A DNA stretch of 28,522 nucleotides, taken from JAFDWI01 sp040255345 (GTDB lineage Bacteria; Actinomycetota; Acidimicrobiia; Acidimicrobiales; Iamiaceae). Below are positions 7,335-15,498 of this stretch, piece by piece. Below the pieces are notes generated by a model that was given only the letters and a program-made list of their open reading frames with translations, did not search any database and was not told where the DNA came from. The stretch spans positions 1 through 28,522 of the forward strand of contig JBDZUV010000030.1 in assembly GCA_040255345.1 (NCBI GenBank), read 5' to 3'. How positions within the stretch are numbered: the first letter of the stretch is position 1; the number at the start of each line of letters is the position of its first letter. Position numbers and translations under genes: made by a program.

Positions 7335-7895
7335 TCAGCCCGTGTAGGTGGGTCGACCCGCGACCGGGGTCGCGGCAACCGCGGCGGGCCGTGAGACGAC
7401 CGTGGTCGTGGTCGCGGTCGTGGTGGACCCGGTCGTGCCCGGGTCGGTCGTCGACGGCGTCACCGGGGTCGTGGTCGGCGTCGTCGAGGCGGTCACGGTC
7501 AACTCGATCGACCCGTAGCGGTACGACTGTTCGGACCCGCTGCTGCACTGGGCCCACACCGTGTAGGAACCCGGTGCTGCGGCCAGAGGAATGGTCAGGT
7601 CCACCGACCACTGTGCTCCCTCGTCGGGGGCGATGTCGGTCGCTTCGACGATCGGCGAGCCGGCCGGGTCCGTCCAGGGGTCGGTCCACCCCTCGAACAC
7701 GGCGACGTCGACGGTGGAAGGCGACGAACAGTACTGGGAAACCCTGATCTGCCCACCGGCCTCGACCGTGGTCGGATCGACGTTCAGCGACGACGAACCC
7801 GCACCAGCCTGAGCAGACACACCCACCATCGACGCTGAGCCCAACACCAGGGCAGCGGCGACCAGCCGCACGCGACGCAAACCGACCTTGGACAT
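7335..7895 (-). CDS. Secreted Thr/Pro-rich protein with Ig-like core
   Basis: A 186-residue exported protein of unknown function. The ATG at 7895 is preceded by GAGGAG with 6 nt spacing. The N-terminus is a signal peptide (basic VGLRRVR, hydrophobic LVAAALVLGSASMVGV, likely cleavage after SAQAGA). Residues about 33-125 look like a single beta-sandwich domain with two Cys (QYCSS and AQCSS), as in bacterial Ig-like surface domains. It ends in a Thr/Pro-rich linker (about 128-165) and stops at GRPTYTG. That ending resembles an LPxTG-type sorting motif, yet no hydrophobic segment or basic tail follows in any frame (see findings). It is divergent from the hemerythrin gene and convergent with the Nudix gene. 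Confidence 0.75.
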   Translation of the reverse strand: MSKVGLRRVRLVAAALVLGSASMVGVSAQAGAGSSSLNVDPTTVEAGGQIRVSQYCSSPSTVDVAVFEGWTDPWTDPAGSPIVEATDIAPDEGAQWSVDLTIPLAAAPGSYTVWAQCSSGSEQSYRYGSIELTVTASTTPTTTPVTPSTTDPGTTGSTTTATTTTVVSRPAAVAATPVAGRPTYTG

Positions 7896-7934
7896 GATCC
7901 GCTCCTCATGGTTCGTCGGCATCGAGGCCGTGTG

Positions 7935-7946
7935 TGACCCGGGTCA
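7935..7946. promoter_or_regulatory. 12-bp palindrome TGACCCGGGTCA
   Basis: A perfect palindrome in the 191-bp region between the divergent secreted-protein and hemerythrin genes, 40 bp from the ATG of the former. It differs by one base from the core of the TTGACCCCGGTCAA element 82 bp away, suggesting a second, weaker site for the same regulator. Confidence 0.4.
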
Positions 7947-8015
7947 TGCTAGGGGGCGCCCCGAGGCGCGTCAAGGTTCCCAGCGACGACCCCGTCGGCG
8001 TGGATGCGGTGGCTC

Positions 8016-8029
8016 TTGACCCCGGTCAA
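8016..8029. promoter_or_regulatory. FNR/DNR-type operator upstream of the hemerythrin gene
   Basis: TTGACCCCGGTCAA is an inverted repeat of the form TTGA-N6-TCAA, the core of the FNR-type box. Its centre (8022.5) lies 30-35 bp upstream of a TTGAAT at 8052-8057 that could serve as a -10 element. This is the geometry of a class II activated promoter (centre near -41.5). The nearby Crp/Fnr-family protein has the matching recognition helix. Confidence 0.6.
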
Positions 8030-8086
8030 TGCAATCGGTCTCGAACCGTTCTTGAATGAGAGTGACCGCAAGAAAAGGAGCAGATC

Positions 8087-8596
8087 ATGACCGAGACGAC
8101 CCAGAACACCGAGCGCGACGAGGCTCGGCGTGCGGATGAAGCCGCAGCACGCCAGGTCCAACAGCACCACGCCGCCATGGTCGCCGAGCTCGACCAGCTC
8201 TCGGCCGCCGTACGCGACGCCGCACCGGGCGATCGGGCCCAGGCCCGTGACCACCTCGCCACATGGTTCGAGACCGTGCTGGTCCCCCACGCGGACGAGG
8301 AAGAGGCCACCACCTACGCGGTGGCCGGCACGCTCCCCGAGGGGCGCCTGCTCATCGACGCGATGGCGCGTGAGCACGTCTTCATCAAGCGCCTCGTCGC
8401 CCTGTTCGCCGAGAGCGACGACGCCGCTGCGGGGGCGTACGCCAGAGCGGTCTACGAGGCGTTCGAGCACCACCAGGACCTCGAGAACGACCTCATTCTG
8501 CCGTTGCTGCTCAGCGCACCCGATGTCTCGCTCGTCGCCGCCCTGGGTGCAGCCCACGATCATCAGACCGGTGGCCACGGCCACGACCACCACTGA
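8087..8596 (+). CDS. Hemerythrin-domain protein
   Basis: A 169-residue cytoplasmic four-helix-bundle protein with a hemerythrin HHE domain, binding a non-haem di-iron centre for O2, NO or redox sensing and scavenging. The expected ligand pattern is visible: QQHHAAM (first His), HADEEEATTY (His and Glu), AREHVFIKR (His) and EHHQDLENDLILP (His...Glu). The C-terminus adds a His-rich tail (HDHQTGGHGHDHH) not part of the domain, which might bind extra metal. The ATG at 8087 has AAAAGGAG upstream with good spacing. It is preceded by an FNR-type box (8016-8029) and is convergent with a Crp/Fnr-family gene, so redox- or NO-responsive expression is likely (inference). Confidence 0.92.
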   Translation: MTETTQNTERDEARRADEAAARQVQQHHAAMVAELDQLSAAVRDAAPGDRAQARDHLATWFETVLVPHADEEEATTYAVAGTLPEGRLLIDAMAREHVFIKRLVALFAESDDAAAGAYARAVYEAFEHHQDLENDLILPLLLSAPDVSLVAALGAAHDHQTGGHGHDHH

Positions 8597-8641
8597 TCGT
8601 CAGATGATCGGAGTACTGGCTGTGACCGCACACCGGCGCCG

Positions 8642-9337
8642 TCAGTGCTCCAGGTTTCGCAGCCCGTCGCGGTCGACCACCTCGACGAGCCCCTGGGGCC
8701 CCAACCGGATCAGGCCCGCGTCCTGCATCGCACCGAGCCGACGACTGAGCGTCTCGGGCGTGGTGCCCAGATAGGACGCGAGGTCCGACTTGGTCGACTG
8801 CAGGCGGAAACGACCCGAACCGGACCCGTCGGCGAGTTCGAGCAGATGGTCGGCGAGCCGGCGCCCCACCGAGGAACCGGTGATCGAAGCGAGTCGCCGC
8901 TCGGTCTGCTCCAACCGCTCAGACAGTGTTGCCAACAGGTGCAGCGCGATCTCGGGATGGTCCCGCAGCAACCGGTCGATCCCGTCTGCACCGAGCGTGC
9001 AGACCTCGGCGTCGTCCAGCGCCATCGCCCAGGAATCGACCGGGCGATCGGTGAACACCGTGGTCTCACCGAGAAAGTCGCCTTCAGACACGATCCGCAG
9101 CAACTGCTCCGCCCCGGAATCACCGATGCGCAGGACCTTCACGCGGCCGCGGTGCACGATCCGCAGCCCTGACCGCTCGCCCGGGCGGTGGATCTGCTCG
9201 CCCCGTTCATAGTGCCGGGTGACGGCGACCTCGGCGATGCGTGCCCGGTCGTCACTCGACAGGTGGGCGAACAGCGGGACCAGTGAAACGCACGCGAACC
9301 GGTGATCGTGCTCGTTGCTCGCCGCATCAGCGGCCAT
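8642..9337 (-). CDS. Crp/Fnr-family transcriptional regulator with FNR-type recognition helix
   Basis: A 231-residue one-component regulator with an N-terminal cyclic-nucleotide-binding-like beta barrel (about 15-135), a dimerisation helix and a C-terminal winged HTH (about 150-225). The recognition helix region TTPETLSRRLGAM carries ExxSR, the FNR arrangement that reads TTGA half-sites, not the RExxxR of CRP. The N-terminal Cys cluster of [4Fe-4S] FNR is missing (only isolated Cys), so the effector may be haem/NO as in DNR, or a small molecule. The ATG at 9337 is chosen because AGGAGG (9348-9343) sits 5 nt before it; a GTG at 9343 would lie within that site. It is convergent with the hemerythrin gene. 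Confidence 0.92.
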   Translation of the reverse strand: MAADAASNEHDHRFACVSLVPLFAHLSSDDRARIAEVAVTRHYERGEQIHRPGERSGLRIVHRGRVKVLRIGDSGAEQLLRIVSEGDFLGETTVFTDRPVDSWAMALDDAEVCTLGADGIDRLLRDHPEIALHLLATLSERLEQTERRLASITGSSVGRRLADHLLELADGSGSGRFRLQSTKSDLASYLGTTPETLSRRLGAMQDAGLIRLGPQGLVEVVDRDGLRNLEH

Positions 9338-9367
9338 GGACACCTCCTGTCCACCGACGCTAGTGCC

Positions 9368-9387
9368 GCGTCACGGCGCGTCACGGC
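9368..9387. repeat. 10-bp tandem direct repeat GCGTCACGGC x2
   Basis: Two adjacent copies of GCGTCACGGC lie 31 bp upstream of the Crp/Fnr gene start in the region shared with the MMPL gene. They could be a protein-binding site or a slippage product. No assignment is possible. Confidence 0.35.
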
Positions 9388-9557
9388 GCATCTGCGATGT
9401 CATGGCAGCAGGCCGAACGCGCCGGGCACGGCACGAGACGTCGGGCGCGGTGTGGTGGTGCCCGGTGGTGGGCGACCGCGCCAGATCGCCGTCGGGAGAA
9501 GCACACCGTCGTTGCTGGGTTGCGCGATCTCTCTCGAGGGTTAAAGTGGACGCTCTC

Positions 9558-9573
9558 ATACCCCCCGGGGTAT
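9558..9573. promoter_or_regulatory. CsoR/CstR-type operator before the MMPL gene
   Basis: ATACCCC-CC-GGGGTAT is a perfect 16-bp inverted repeat, 40-55 bp upstream of the GTG start of the MMPL gene. A-T-rich ends with a G/C-tract core are the hallmark of operators bound by the CsoR/CstR branch of the CsoR/RcnR repressor family (copper or persulfide sensors). The 3' TATAT could overlap a -10 element, consistent with repression. The identical half-sites recur at 18171-18186. Confidence 0.7.
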
Positions 9574-9612
9574 ATGAGCCGAACAGCTTCCACGCCTTCG
9601 AAAGGACTATCC

Positions 9613-11772
9613 GTGACCGACTTGGTGCACGAAGAGACCACCGCCCAGCACCTCAGTGAGACGCAGACCGTCGGTCTGCTCGGCAGGCTCGCGTCCGCGG
9701 TCATCCGCCACGGCCGACTCACCGTGACGGTCTGGCTGGTGGTCATCGTCGGACTCGGCGCGTTCTCGCCCCAGGTCGAAAAGTCGCTGTCGGGCGCGGG
9801 CTGGCAGGCCGACGGTTCCGAGTCGGTCGAAGTCCGGGAACTCGCCCGCAGCCATTTCGGAGGCAATGCCAGCTCCGCCCTCCAGATCGTCGTCCACTCC
9901 GACCGCGCGCCCGTCACGTCGGGCCCGGGTGCCGAGGTCATCGCACAGGTCGAAGCCACCCTGGGAGGAGACGACCGGATCTCCACGGTGGTGCCGCCGC
10001 AACCGGGCGCCACGATCTCGCGCGACCAGAAGACCGCGGTCGTGCTCGGGGGTGCCGGCGCATCGACCAATGACATGGTGCGCGCCGCCGACGACCTCGC
10101 CGGCCCACTCGAGGAGCTTTCGGGCAACGGCATCGAGGTCACCCCGACCGGATCTTCACAACTGTGGGCCGACTTCAACGCCGCGAACCTCGACGCGATG
10201 ATCACGTCCGAGCTCATGTCGTGGCCGGTGACGATGGCCATCCTGGTCGTCGCGTTCGGCGCCCTGGTCGCGGCCGGCCTCCCCCTGCTGTTGACGCTCG
10301 CCGGGCTCGTCGCCTCGGCCGGTGCACTCGTGCTCGTCAACAAGGTGGTGCCGGTGTCGATCTGGGCGATGAACTTCGCCATGATGTTCGCACTGGCTCT
10401 CGGCATCGACTACGCGCTGCTGATCGTCGCCCGTTTCCGGGCCGCCAGCGCCGTGCCCGACACGCCCGTCGCCGATGCCGTGGCTCAGACGATGGACACC
10501 GCCGGCAAGGCCGTGCTGCTGTCGGGCATCACCGTGCTCGTCTCGCTGTCGGCTGTGCAGATCGTGCCGTCCCCCGCCTTCAGGTCGATGGCCGGCGGCA
10601 TCATGGGTTCGGTCGTGTTCATGCTGGCGGCGACGCTCACGCTGCTGCCGCTGGTACTCGCCAAGCTGGGCGGACGGATCGACCGGTTCGCGCTGCCGTG
10701 GTCACACAGCGGTCGCCACCGTTCGGCGCGCTTCGCCGCCTGGGGTGAACACCTGTGGCGCCGACCCTTCGCCTTCGGCGCTGCAGCTCTGGGCGTGCTC
10801 GTCGCGCTGGCCGCGCCCATCAGCGGGCTGCGCACCTCGATGCCCTCGATCAAGGTGCTCCCCGGCGACGCGCCGGCGCGGGTCGGCTACGACCGGGTCC
10901 AGTCCGCGTTCGGGCCGGGGGCGCCGGGCATGCTCCAGATCGTCACCCCCGGTGATGCCGCCTCACACACCGCGCGCGTGCTGCGCGACGACCCAGGCAT
11001 CGGGGGCGTGCTCCCGCCCCAGCCGGCCACCGACACCTCGGGCCTGCAGCTCATCTCGGCGATGCCGCAGGTCGACCCGTCCGACCCTGCGCTGGGGGCG
11101 ACCGTGGAACGCCTCCGGGCCGACCTGCCCGACACCGTGCTCGTGGGCGGCGCCGCCGTGGAGAACCTCGACCTGCAACAAGCGTTGAGCGACGCGACCC
11201 CCAAGGTGATCGGCATCGTGATGATCCTGGGATGGCTGCTGTTGGTTGTCGCCCTGCGAGCGCCGGTGATCGCGGCGTTGGGCACCCTGGCGAGTCTGCT
11301 GTCGACCGCTGCCGCGTTCGGTGCCTCCAGGTTGATCTTCCAAGACGGGATCGGGGCCGGGCTGTTCGGGTTCGAGTCGCAAGGGTTCCTCGACGCCTGG
11401 GCACCGGTGTTCTTCTTCGCGATGATCTTCGCCATCGCAATGGACTACACCGTGTTCCTGCTCGCCTCGGCCAAGGAACACTGGGAGCGCTCCGGTGAGC
11501 CCCACGACGCGATGGTCGGGTCACTCGCCCACACGGGCCGGGTCATCTTCGCCGCGGCCGCGGTGATGATCGCAGTGTTCTTCACCTTCTCGTTGTCGGG
11601 GCCCATCCCTCCCAAGGAGATGGGCGTGATCTTGGGGATCGCCGTGCTGCTCGATGCATTCCTCGTCCGCCTGGTGCTGTTGCCCGTGCTCCTGCGGCTG
11701 ACCGGCCGGGCAGGTTGGGCGCTGCCCGGATGGCTGGCGAAGATCCTCCCCGAGATCACCTTCGCCCACTGA
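9613..11772 (+). CDS. MMPL-family RND transporter (first copy)
   Basis: A 719-residue MMPL/RND-superfamily membrane transporter with the two-fold repeat of an extracytoplasmic domain followed by a six-helix bundle. Signature membrane segments are ALGIDYALLIVARFR in repeat 1 and AIAMDYTVFLLASAKEHWE in repeat 2, which hold the proton-relay Asp-Tyr pairs of MmpL proteins. The large soluble loops are at about residues 60-190 and 400-530. Likely cargo in actinobacteria is lipids, siderophores or small toxicants, driven by proton motive force; the substrate is unknown. The frame is open from 9397, but the GTG at 9613 is preferred: AAAGGA (9601-9606) precedes it by 6 nt and it lies after the CsoR-type operator. 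An ATG at 9574 would begin inside the operator. The TDT-family gene follows after 70 nt in the same direction. Confidence 0.88.
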   Translation: MTDLVHEETTAQHLSETQTVGLLGRLASAVIRHGRLTVTVWLVVIVGLGAFSPQVEKSLSGAGWQADGSESVEVRELARSHFGGNASSALQIVVHSDRAPVTSGPGAEVIAQVEATLGGDDRISTVVPPQPGATISRDQKTAVVLGGAGASTNDMVRAADDLAGPLEELSGNGIEVTPTGSSQLWADFNAANLDAMITSELMSWPVTMAILVVAFGALVAAGLPLLLTLAGLVASAGALVLVNKVVPVSIWAMNFAMMFALALGIDYALLIVARFRAASAVPDTPVADAVAQTMDTAGKAVLLSGITVLVSLSAVQIVPSPAFRSMAGGIMGSVVFMLAATLTLLPLVLAKLGGRIDRFALPWSHSGRHRSARFAAWGEHLWRRPFAFGAAALGVLVALAAPISGLRTSMPSIKVLPGDAPARVGYDRVQSAFGPGAPGMLQIVTPGDAASHTARVLRDDPGIGGVLPPQPATDTSGLQLISAMPQVDPSDPALGATVERLRADLPDTVLVGGAAVENLDLQQALSDATPKVIGIVMILGWLLLVVALRAPVIAALGTLASLLSTAAAFGASRLIFQDGIGAGLFGFESQGFLDAWAPVFFFAMIFAIAMDYTVFLLASAKEHWERSGEPHDAMVGSLAHTGRVIFAAAAVMIAVFFTFSLSGPIPPKEMGVILGIAVLLDAFLVRLVLLPVLLRLTGRAGWALPGWLAKILPEITFAH

Positions 11773-11842
11773 ACCGACAGGTGCCACACCGGGTGGCCGC
11801 TCGAGGCGATCCTCGACGGGCCGAGCGTGCGAGAATCGTGCG

Positions 11843-12889
11843 ATGGTCGGCGACCGGGGCGGCACCTCGCTCATCGCATCACTGTTCCCCGGGTATTTCG
11901 CGTTGGTCATGGCGACCGGCATCATCGCCATCGCCGCCGGGCAACAGGATCTGCACCGGCTCGCCGACGCGCTGTATCTCGTGGCGGCGATCGGCTATGG
12001 GGTGCTGATCGTCCTCACGCTGGCACGGCTCGCCGGGTACCCACGGCGCCTGTTCGCCGACCTGTTCAGCCACGAGAAGGGTTTCGCGTTCCTCACGTTC
12101 ATCGCCGGCACCAACGTGCTGGGCAGCGCCACCGCGTTGGTGCACGGCTGGTGGGGAGCGGCCGAGGCGCTGTGGTGGATCGGCGTGGTGCTGTGGCCAC
12201 CGATCCTGTACGCGGCGCTCATCTCGGTGGTGATCCGCGCCGACAAGCCCGGCATCGCCACCGGCATCAACGGAACCTGGTTTCTCATCACCGTCTCGGC
12301 GGAATCCATCGCCGCGCTCGGCGCCCTCATACTCGCCCGGGGCGGCAGCGAGCTACTGGCGTTCGTGTGTCTCGCGGTGTTCCTGCTCGGTCTGGTCACC
12401 TACCTGATCGTGATGACCCTGGTGTTCCTCCGGTGGGTGTTCGCCCCGTTGGAACCCACCGAGGCGGACCCTCCCGCCTGGATCGCCGCCGGCGCGGTGG
12501 CGATCACCGTCTTGGCCGGTTCGAACCTGGTGGAAGCGGTCGAAACGTCGGGGTTCCTGACCAGAACCGCCCCGACGATCGAGGTCCTCGTCGTGTTGGC
12601 CTGGGCCACGGCGACGTTCTGGTTCCCCGTGATGATCGCGATCGGCGTGTGGCGTCATGTGGTCCGCCGGCTGCCGCTGCGCTATCACCCGTCGTACTGG
12701 GCGCTCGTGTTCCCCCTGGGCATGTACGCCGCATCGACCTTCCGGATGCTCGAGATCATCGACCTCGATGTGCTGTCGTGGCTGCCCGCGGCTGCACTGG
12801 TGCTGGCCGCGACGACCTGGACCCTCGCCTTCGCCGGACTGGCGTTCCAGGCACTGAGTGCCCTGCGACGGATGACGAGGGCGACCTGA
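11843..12889 (+). CDS. TDT/SLAC1-family membrane transporter (TehA/Ssu1-like)
   Basis: A 348-residue integral membrane protein with about ten helices, of the tellurite-resistance/dicarboxylate transporter (TDT; C4dic_mal_tran) family. Members include TehA, Mae1, the plant anion channel SLAC1 and the yeast sulfite efflux pump Ssu1. Supporting segments are FPGYFALVMATGIIAIAAG at the N-terminus, the GTNVLGSATAL helix, NGTWFLITVSAESIAALG and WALVFPLGMYAASTFRML near the C-terminus. The anion carried (sulfite, chloride, nitrate or a dicarboxylate) cannot be read from sequence. It lies 70 nt downstream of the operator-controlled MMPL gene on the same strand, so it may share its promoter. The ATG at 11843 has only a weak ribosome-binding site. 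Confidence 0.87.
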   Translation: MVGDRGGTSLIASLFPGYFALVMATGIIAIAAGQQDLHRLADALYLVAAIGYGVLIVLTLARLAGYPRRLFADLFSHEKGFAFLTFIAGTNVLGSATALVHGWWGAAEALWWIGVVLWPPILYAALISVVIRADKPGIATGINGTWFLITVSAESIAALGALILARGGSELLAFVCLAVFLLGLVTYLIVMTLVFLRWVFAPLEPTEADPPAWIAAGAVAITVLAGSNLVEAVETSGFLTRTAPTIEVLVVLAWATATFWFPVMIAIGVWRHVVRRLPLRYHPSYWALVFPLGMYAASTFRMLEIIDLDVLSWLPAAALVLAATTWTLAFAGLAFQALSALRRMTRAT

Positions 12890-13081
12890 CGTTGCGATGC
12901 GTCACGGTCGCTTCGGCCATCGACGACCAGATACCCCAAGCTGCGTCGGGTCGTCGCCGCATCAGCTCGCCACGACGCATCGCACCGACCCGGCACCGAC
13001 GACGTCGAAGGTGCACACGGCGCCGCATGGTACCGGTGTCACGGCCGAGCGATGGCGTGGTCGACGTCGCCCACCTCCTGT

Positions 13082-15409
13082 TCAGATGGCGGTGTCGCTC
13101 GCCGGTGCGGGCGCCGTTCCCGATTGCGAAGTATCGGAGTTCTGGCCATCGGTGACCGTACCTTCGACGACGTCGTCGATGGCCCGGCCTTCGAGATCGA
13201 TGTCGGGCAGGACCCGGTCCAGCCAGCGGGGCAACCACCAGTTCGCGTCGCCGATCAGTGACATGACCGCGGGCACCAGGATCATCCTGACGATCGTGGC
13301 GTCGACCGCGACGGCCGTGGCGAGACCGATGCCCATCATCTTGACCACCGGGTCGTCGCTGGCGACGAACCCCACGAAGACGCCGATCATGATGAGTGCG
13401 GCCGCGGTGATGACCTTCGCGGTGGCGCCGAGGCCGACCACGACGCTGGCGATGTTGGTGTGGCCGGCGTGGTACTCCTCGCGGATGCGCGACAGGATGA
13501 ACACCTGGTAGTCCATCGACAGTCCGAACAAGATGGCGAACATCATCATCGGAACGAACGAGGCGATCGGGACGGCTTCGGCCAGACCGATGAACTCGCG
13601 CCCCCAACCCCACTGGAACACGGCGACCACCACGCCGTAGGCGGCGCCGATCGACAGCAGGTTCATCATCGCCGCGGTGACGGGCACCAGGATCGACCGG
13701 AACACGATCAGCAACAAGACGAACGACAGAGCGACGACTCCGGCGATGAACCATCCCAGGCGCTGGGCGATCCGGTCGGACTGGTCGATGAACCCGGCGG
13801 TCGGCCCGCCCACGAGGGCTTCGGCCCCGGTGTCGGCCGTGGCAGTGGGCAGGACGTCGTCGCGCAACCGGTGGACCAGGTCACTGATGGCCTCATCCTG
13901 GGGTTTACTGGTGGGGACGACGGTGAACAGAGCGGTGTCACCGGCTTTGTTCGTCTCGGGTGGGGCGACCGCGCGCACCCCCGGCTCATCGCGCAGTGCA
14001 GTGGCGATGTCGTCGAGAACCCCCCGATCGGTGGCCTCGGTCAGGTCGACGGCGACCAGCAGCGGGCCGTTGAAGCCGGGCCCGAACTCCACGGCGAGCA
14101 AGTCGTATGCCTTGCGTTGGGTCATCGAGGCCGGGTCGGTCCCGGCATCGACCTGACCGAGTCGCATCCCGAGCAGGGGCGTGGCCATGACCACCAGGAC
14201 CACGGTGGCGCCGACTGCGGCGGGCCAGGGACGGTGGGCGACCGCGTGGGCCCAACGCATCCAACCACGCAGCTCGGTCGGCTCGCCGATCTCATGGCCC
14301 GGCGATGCACGCAGCGCCTTGTCGGCCGGCACTGCCGCCACAGGATCGTTCGCTGTCGAGGAGGCGCTCGGGATCGACCGGGCCGGCAGTGCGCGTGCGG
14401 ATCTCGGGAGCACCCTTGCCCCGGCGACCCGGAGCACCGCGGGCAACAGTGTGACCGCGACGAGCACCGCCACCGCGACGACGATGGACGCGGCCCAACC
14501 CAGGGCGGCGACGAAGGGGACACCGGCGAATCCCAGCCCGAGAATCGCGACGACCACGGTGCCGCCCGCGACGACCACTGCCGCTCCGGCGGTCGCGTTC
14601 GTGCGCCCGATCGAAGTGCGCAGGTCCATACCTTCTGCGAGCTGATCACGGTGACGACTCAACACGAACAGCGCGTAGTCGATGCCCACACCGAGCCCGA
14701 TCATCGTCGCGAGCCGAAGCGCGATCGAGGGAATGTCGACCAGCGCGCCGACCAGCCCGACCAGCGACAGCCCGGTGACGAGGCCGATGAGCGCGGCGAT
14801 GATCGGCGTGCCCGCGGACACGACCGAACGCAGGGCGACCATCAGGATGACCAAGGCGACGAGCACACCGATCATCTCGCCGGGGCCCTCGGAGTGCTCC
14901 TTGAGCACCGTGGGCAACTCTCCGCCGTAGGAGACCTGCACCCCGGTCGCCTGCTCGGAAGGCGCGGTGGCGACCAGCGCATCGAGGCCGTCGTGTCCGA
15001 CGTCCTTGGTCGAGGCGTCGTACTGGACGGCCGAGAAGGCGGTGCGCTGGTCGGGCGAGATCGACCTCGGCCCACTGAGCGGGTCGGTCACCGATGCGAC
15101 ATGGTCGAGACCTTCGACCTCGCGCACCGTTTCGGTGATCGTCCCGGCGTGTGCGGCATCGGTGACCGAGCCCGAATCGGTGTGGAACACGACCATCGCG
15201 GTTGCCCCGGCGCGCGCTTCGAATCGTTCCGCGAGCAGGTCGAGGGCCTGCTGGGACTCCACGCCGGGCACCGAGAAGTCGTCGACCGGTTCTCCTCCCG
15301 CGAACCGATCGGCGCCGACGACGGCCAGGATCGCCACGAACCCCAGCGCGAGCACGGCACGGTGGTGGTCTGCCACCCACCTTCCCAGACGATCCAGCAC
15401 GTTCGACAT
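13082..15409 (-). CDS. MMPL-family RND transporter (second copy)
   Basis: A 775-residue MMPL/RND transporter, paralogous in architecture to the one at 9613-11772 but diverged. Repeat signatures are MIGLGVGIDYALFVLSRHRDQ and LFGLSMDYQVFILSRIREEYH. A hydrophobic first helix begins near residue 18 (AVLALGFVAILAVV) and a charged, disordered C-terminus follows the last helix. The frame is open to 15736, but the ATG at 15409 follows a GGGGAGG site with proper spacing, and the extension would cross the operator region and enter the divergent TetR gene. It is transcribed away from that TetR gene across an 89-bp region with tandem inverted repeats, so it is very probably the efflux target of that repressor. 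Confidence 0.9.
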   Translation of the reverse strand: MSNVLDRLGRWVADHHRAVLALGFVAILAVVGADRFAGGEPVDDFSVPGVESQQALDLLAERFEARAGATAMVVFHTDSGSVTDAAHAGTITETVREVEGLDHVASVTDPLSGPRSISPDQRTAFSAVQYDASTKDVGHDGLDALVATAPSEQATGVQVSYGGELPTVLKEHSEGPGEMIGVLVALVILMVALRSVVSAGTPIIAALIGLVTGLSLVGLVGALVDIPSIALRLATMIGLGVGIDYALFVLSRHRDQLAEGMDLRTSIGRTNATAGAAVVVAGGTVVVAILGLGFAGVPFVAALGWAASIVVAVAVLVAVTLLPAVLRVAGARVLPRSARALPARSIPSASSTANDPVAAVPADKALRASPGHEIGEPTELRGWMRWAHAVAHRPWPAAVGATVVLVVMATPLLGMRLGQVDAGTDPASMTQRKAYDLLAVEFGPGFNGPLLVAVDLTEATDRGVLDDIATALRDEPGVRAVAPPETNKAGDTALFTVVPTSKPQDEAISDLVHRLRDDVLPTATADTGAEALVGGPTAGFIDQSDRIAQRLGWFIAGVVALSFVLLLIVFRSILVPVTAAMMNLLSIGAAYGVVVAVFQWGWGREFIGLAEAVPIASFVPMMMFAILFGLSMDYQVFILSRIREEYHAGHTNIASVVVGLGATAKVITAAALIMIGVFVGFVASDDPVVKMMGIGLATAVAVDATIVRMILVPAVMSLIGDANWWLPRWLDRVLPDIDLEGRAIDDVVEGTVTDGQNSDTSQSGTAPAPASDTAI

Positions 15410-15431
15410 GTCGACCTCCCCGCATCCTCGT

Positions 15432-15465
15432 AATGCAGTATCTGTATTCTTGCAGTGACTGCATT
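15432..15465. promoter_or_regulatory. Tandem TetR-type operators between the MMPL and TetR genes
   Basis: Two palindromic elements lie 17 bp apart centre to centre. The first is AATGCAGTATCTGTATT (15432-15448, one mismatch between arms). The second contains the perfect TGCAGT-G-ACTGCA (15451-15463). The outer arms AATGCAGT (15432) and ACTGCATT (15458) are also exact inverted copies of each other. They sit in the 89-bp divergent intergenic region, as expected for an autoregulated TetR repressor controlling both promoters. Confidence 0.75.
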
Positions 15466-15498
15466 CTTTCACAACCTGCGCGTCGCTAATCTGGATCC

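Noticed and set aside
9574..9612. ATG at 9574 as the start of the first MMPL transporter
   Set aside because: It lies at the edge of the operator without a ribosome-binding site; the GTG at 9613 has AAAGGA at 6 nt spacing.
11801..11816. TCGAGG-cgat-CCTCGA hairpin between the MMPL and TDT genes
   Set aside because: Only 6 bp with no U-tract; not enough to claim a terminator that would separate the two genes.
13460..15433. Long plus-strand open frame opposite the second MMPL transporter
   Set aside because: Composition is Asp/Arg/His/Gln-rich and featureless; the minus strand encodes a clear MMPL protein with paired transmembrane signatures.
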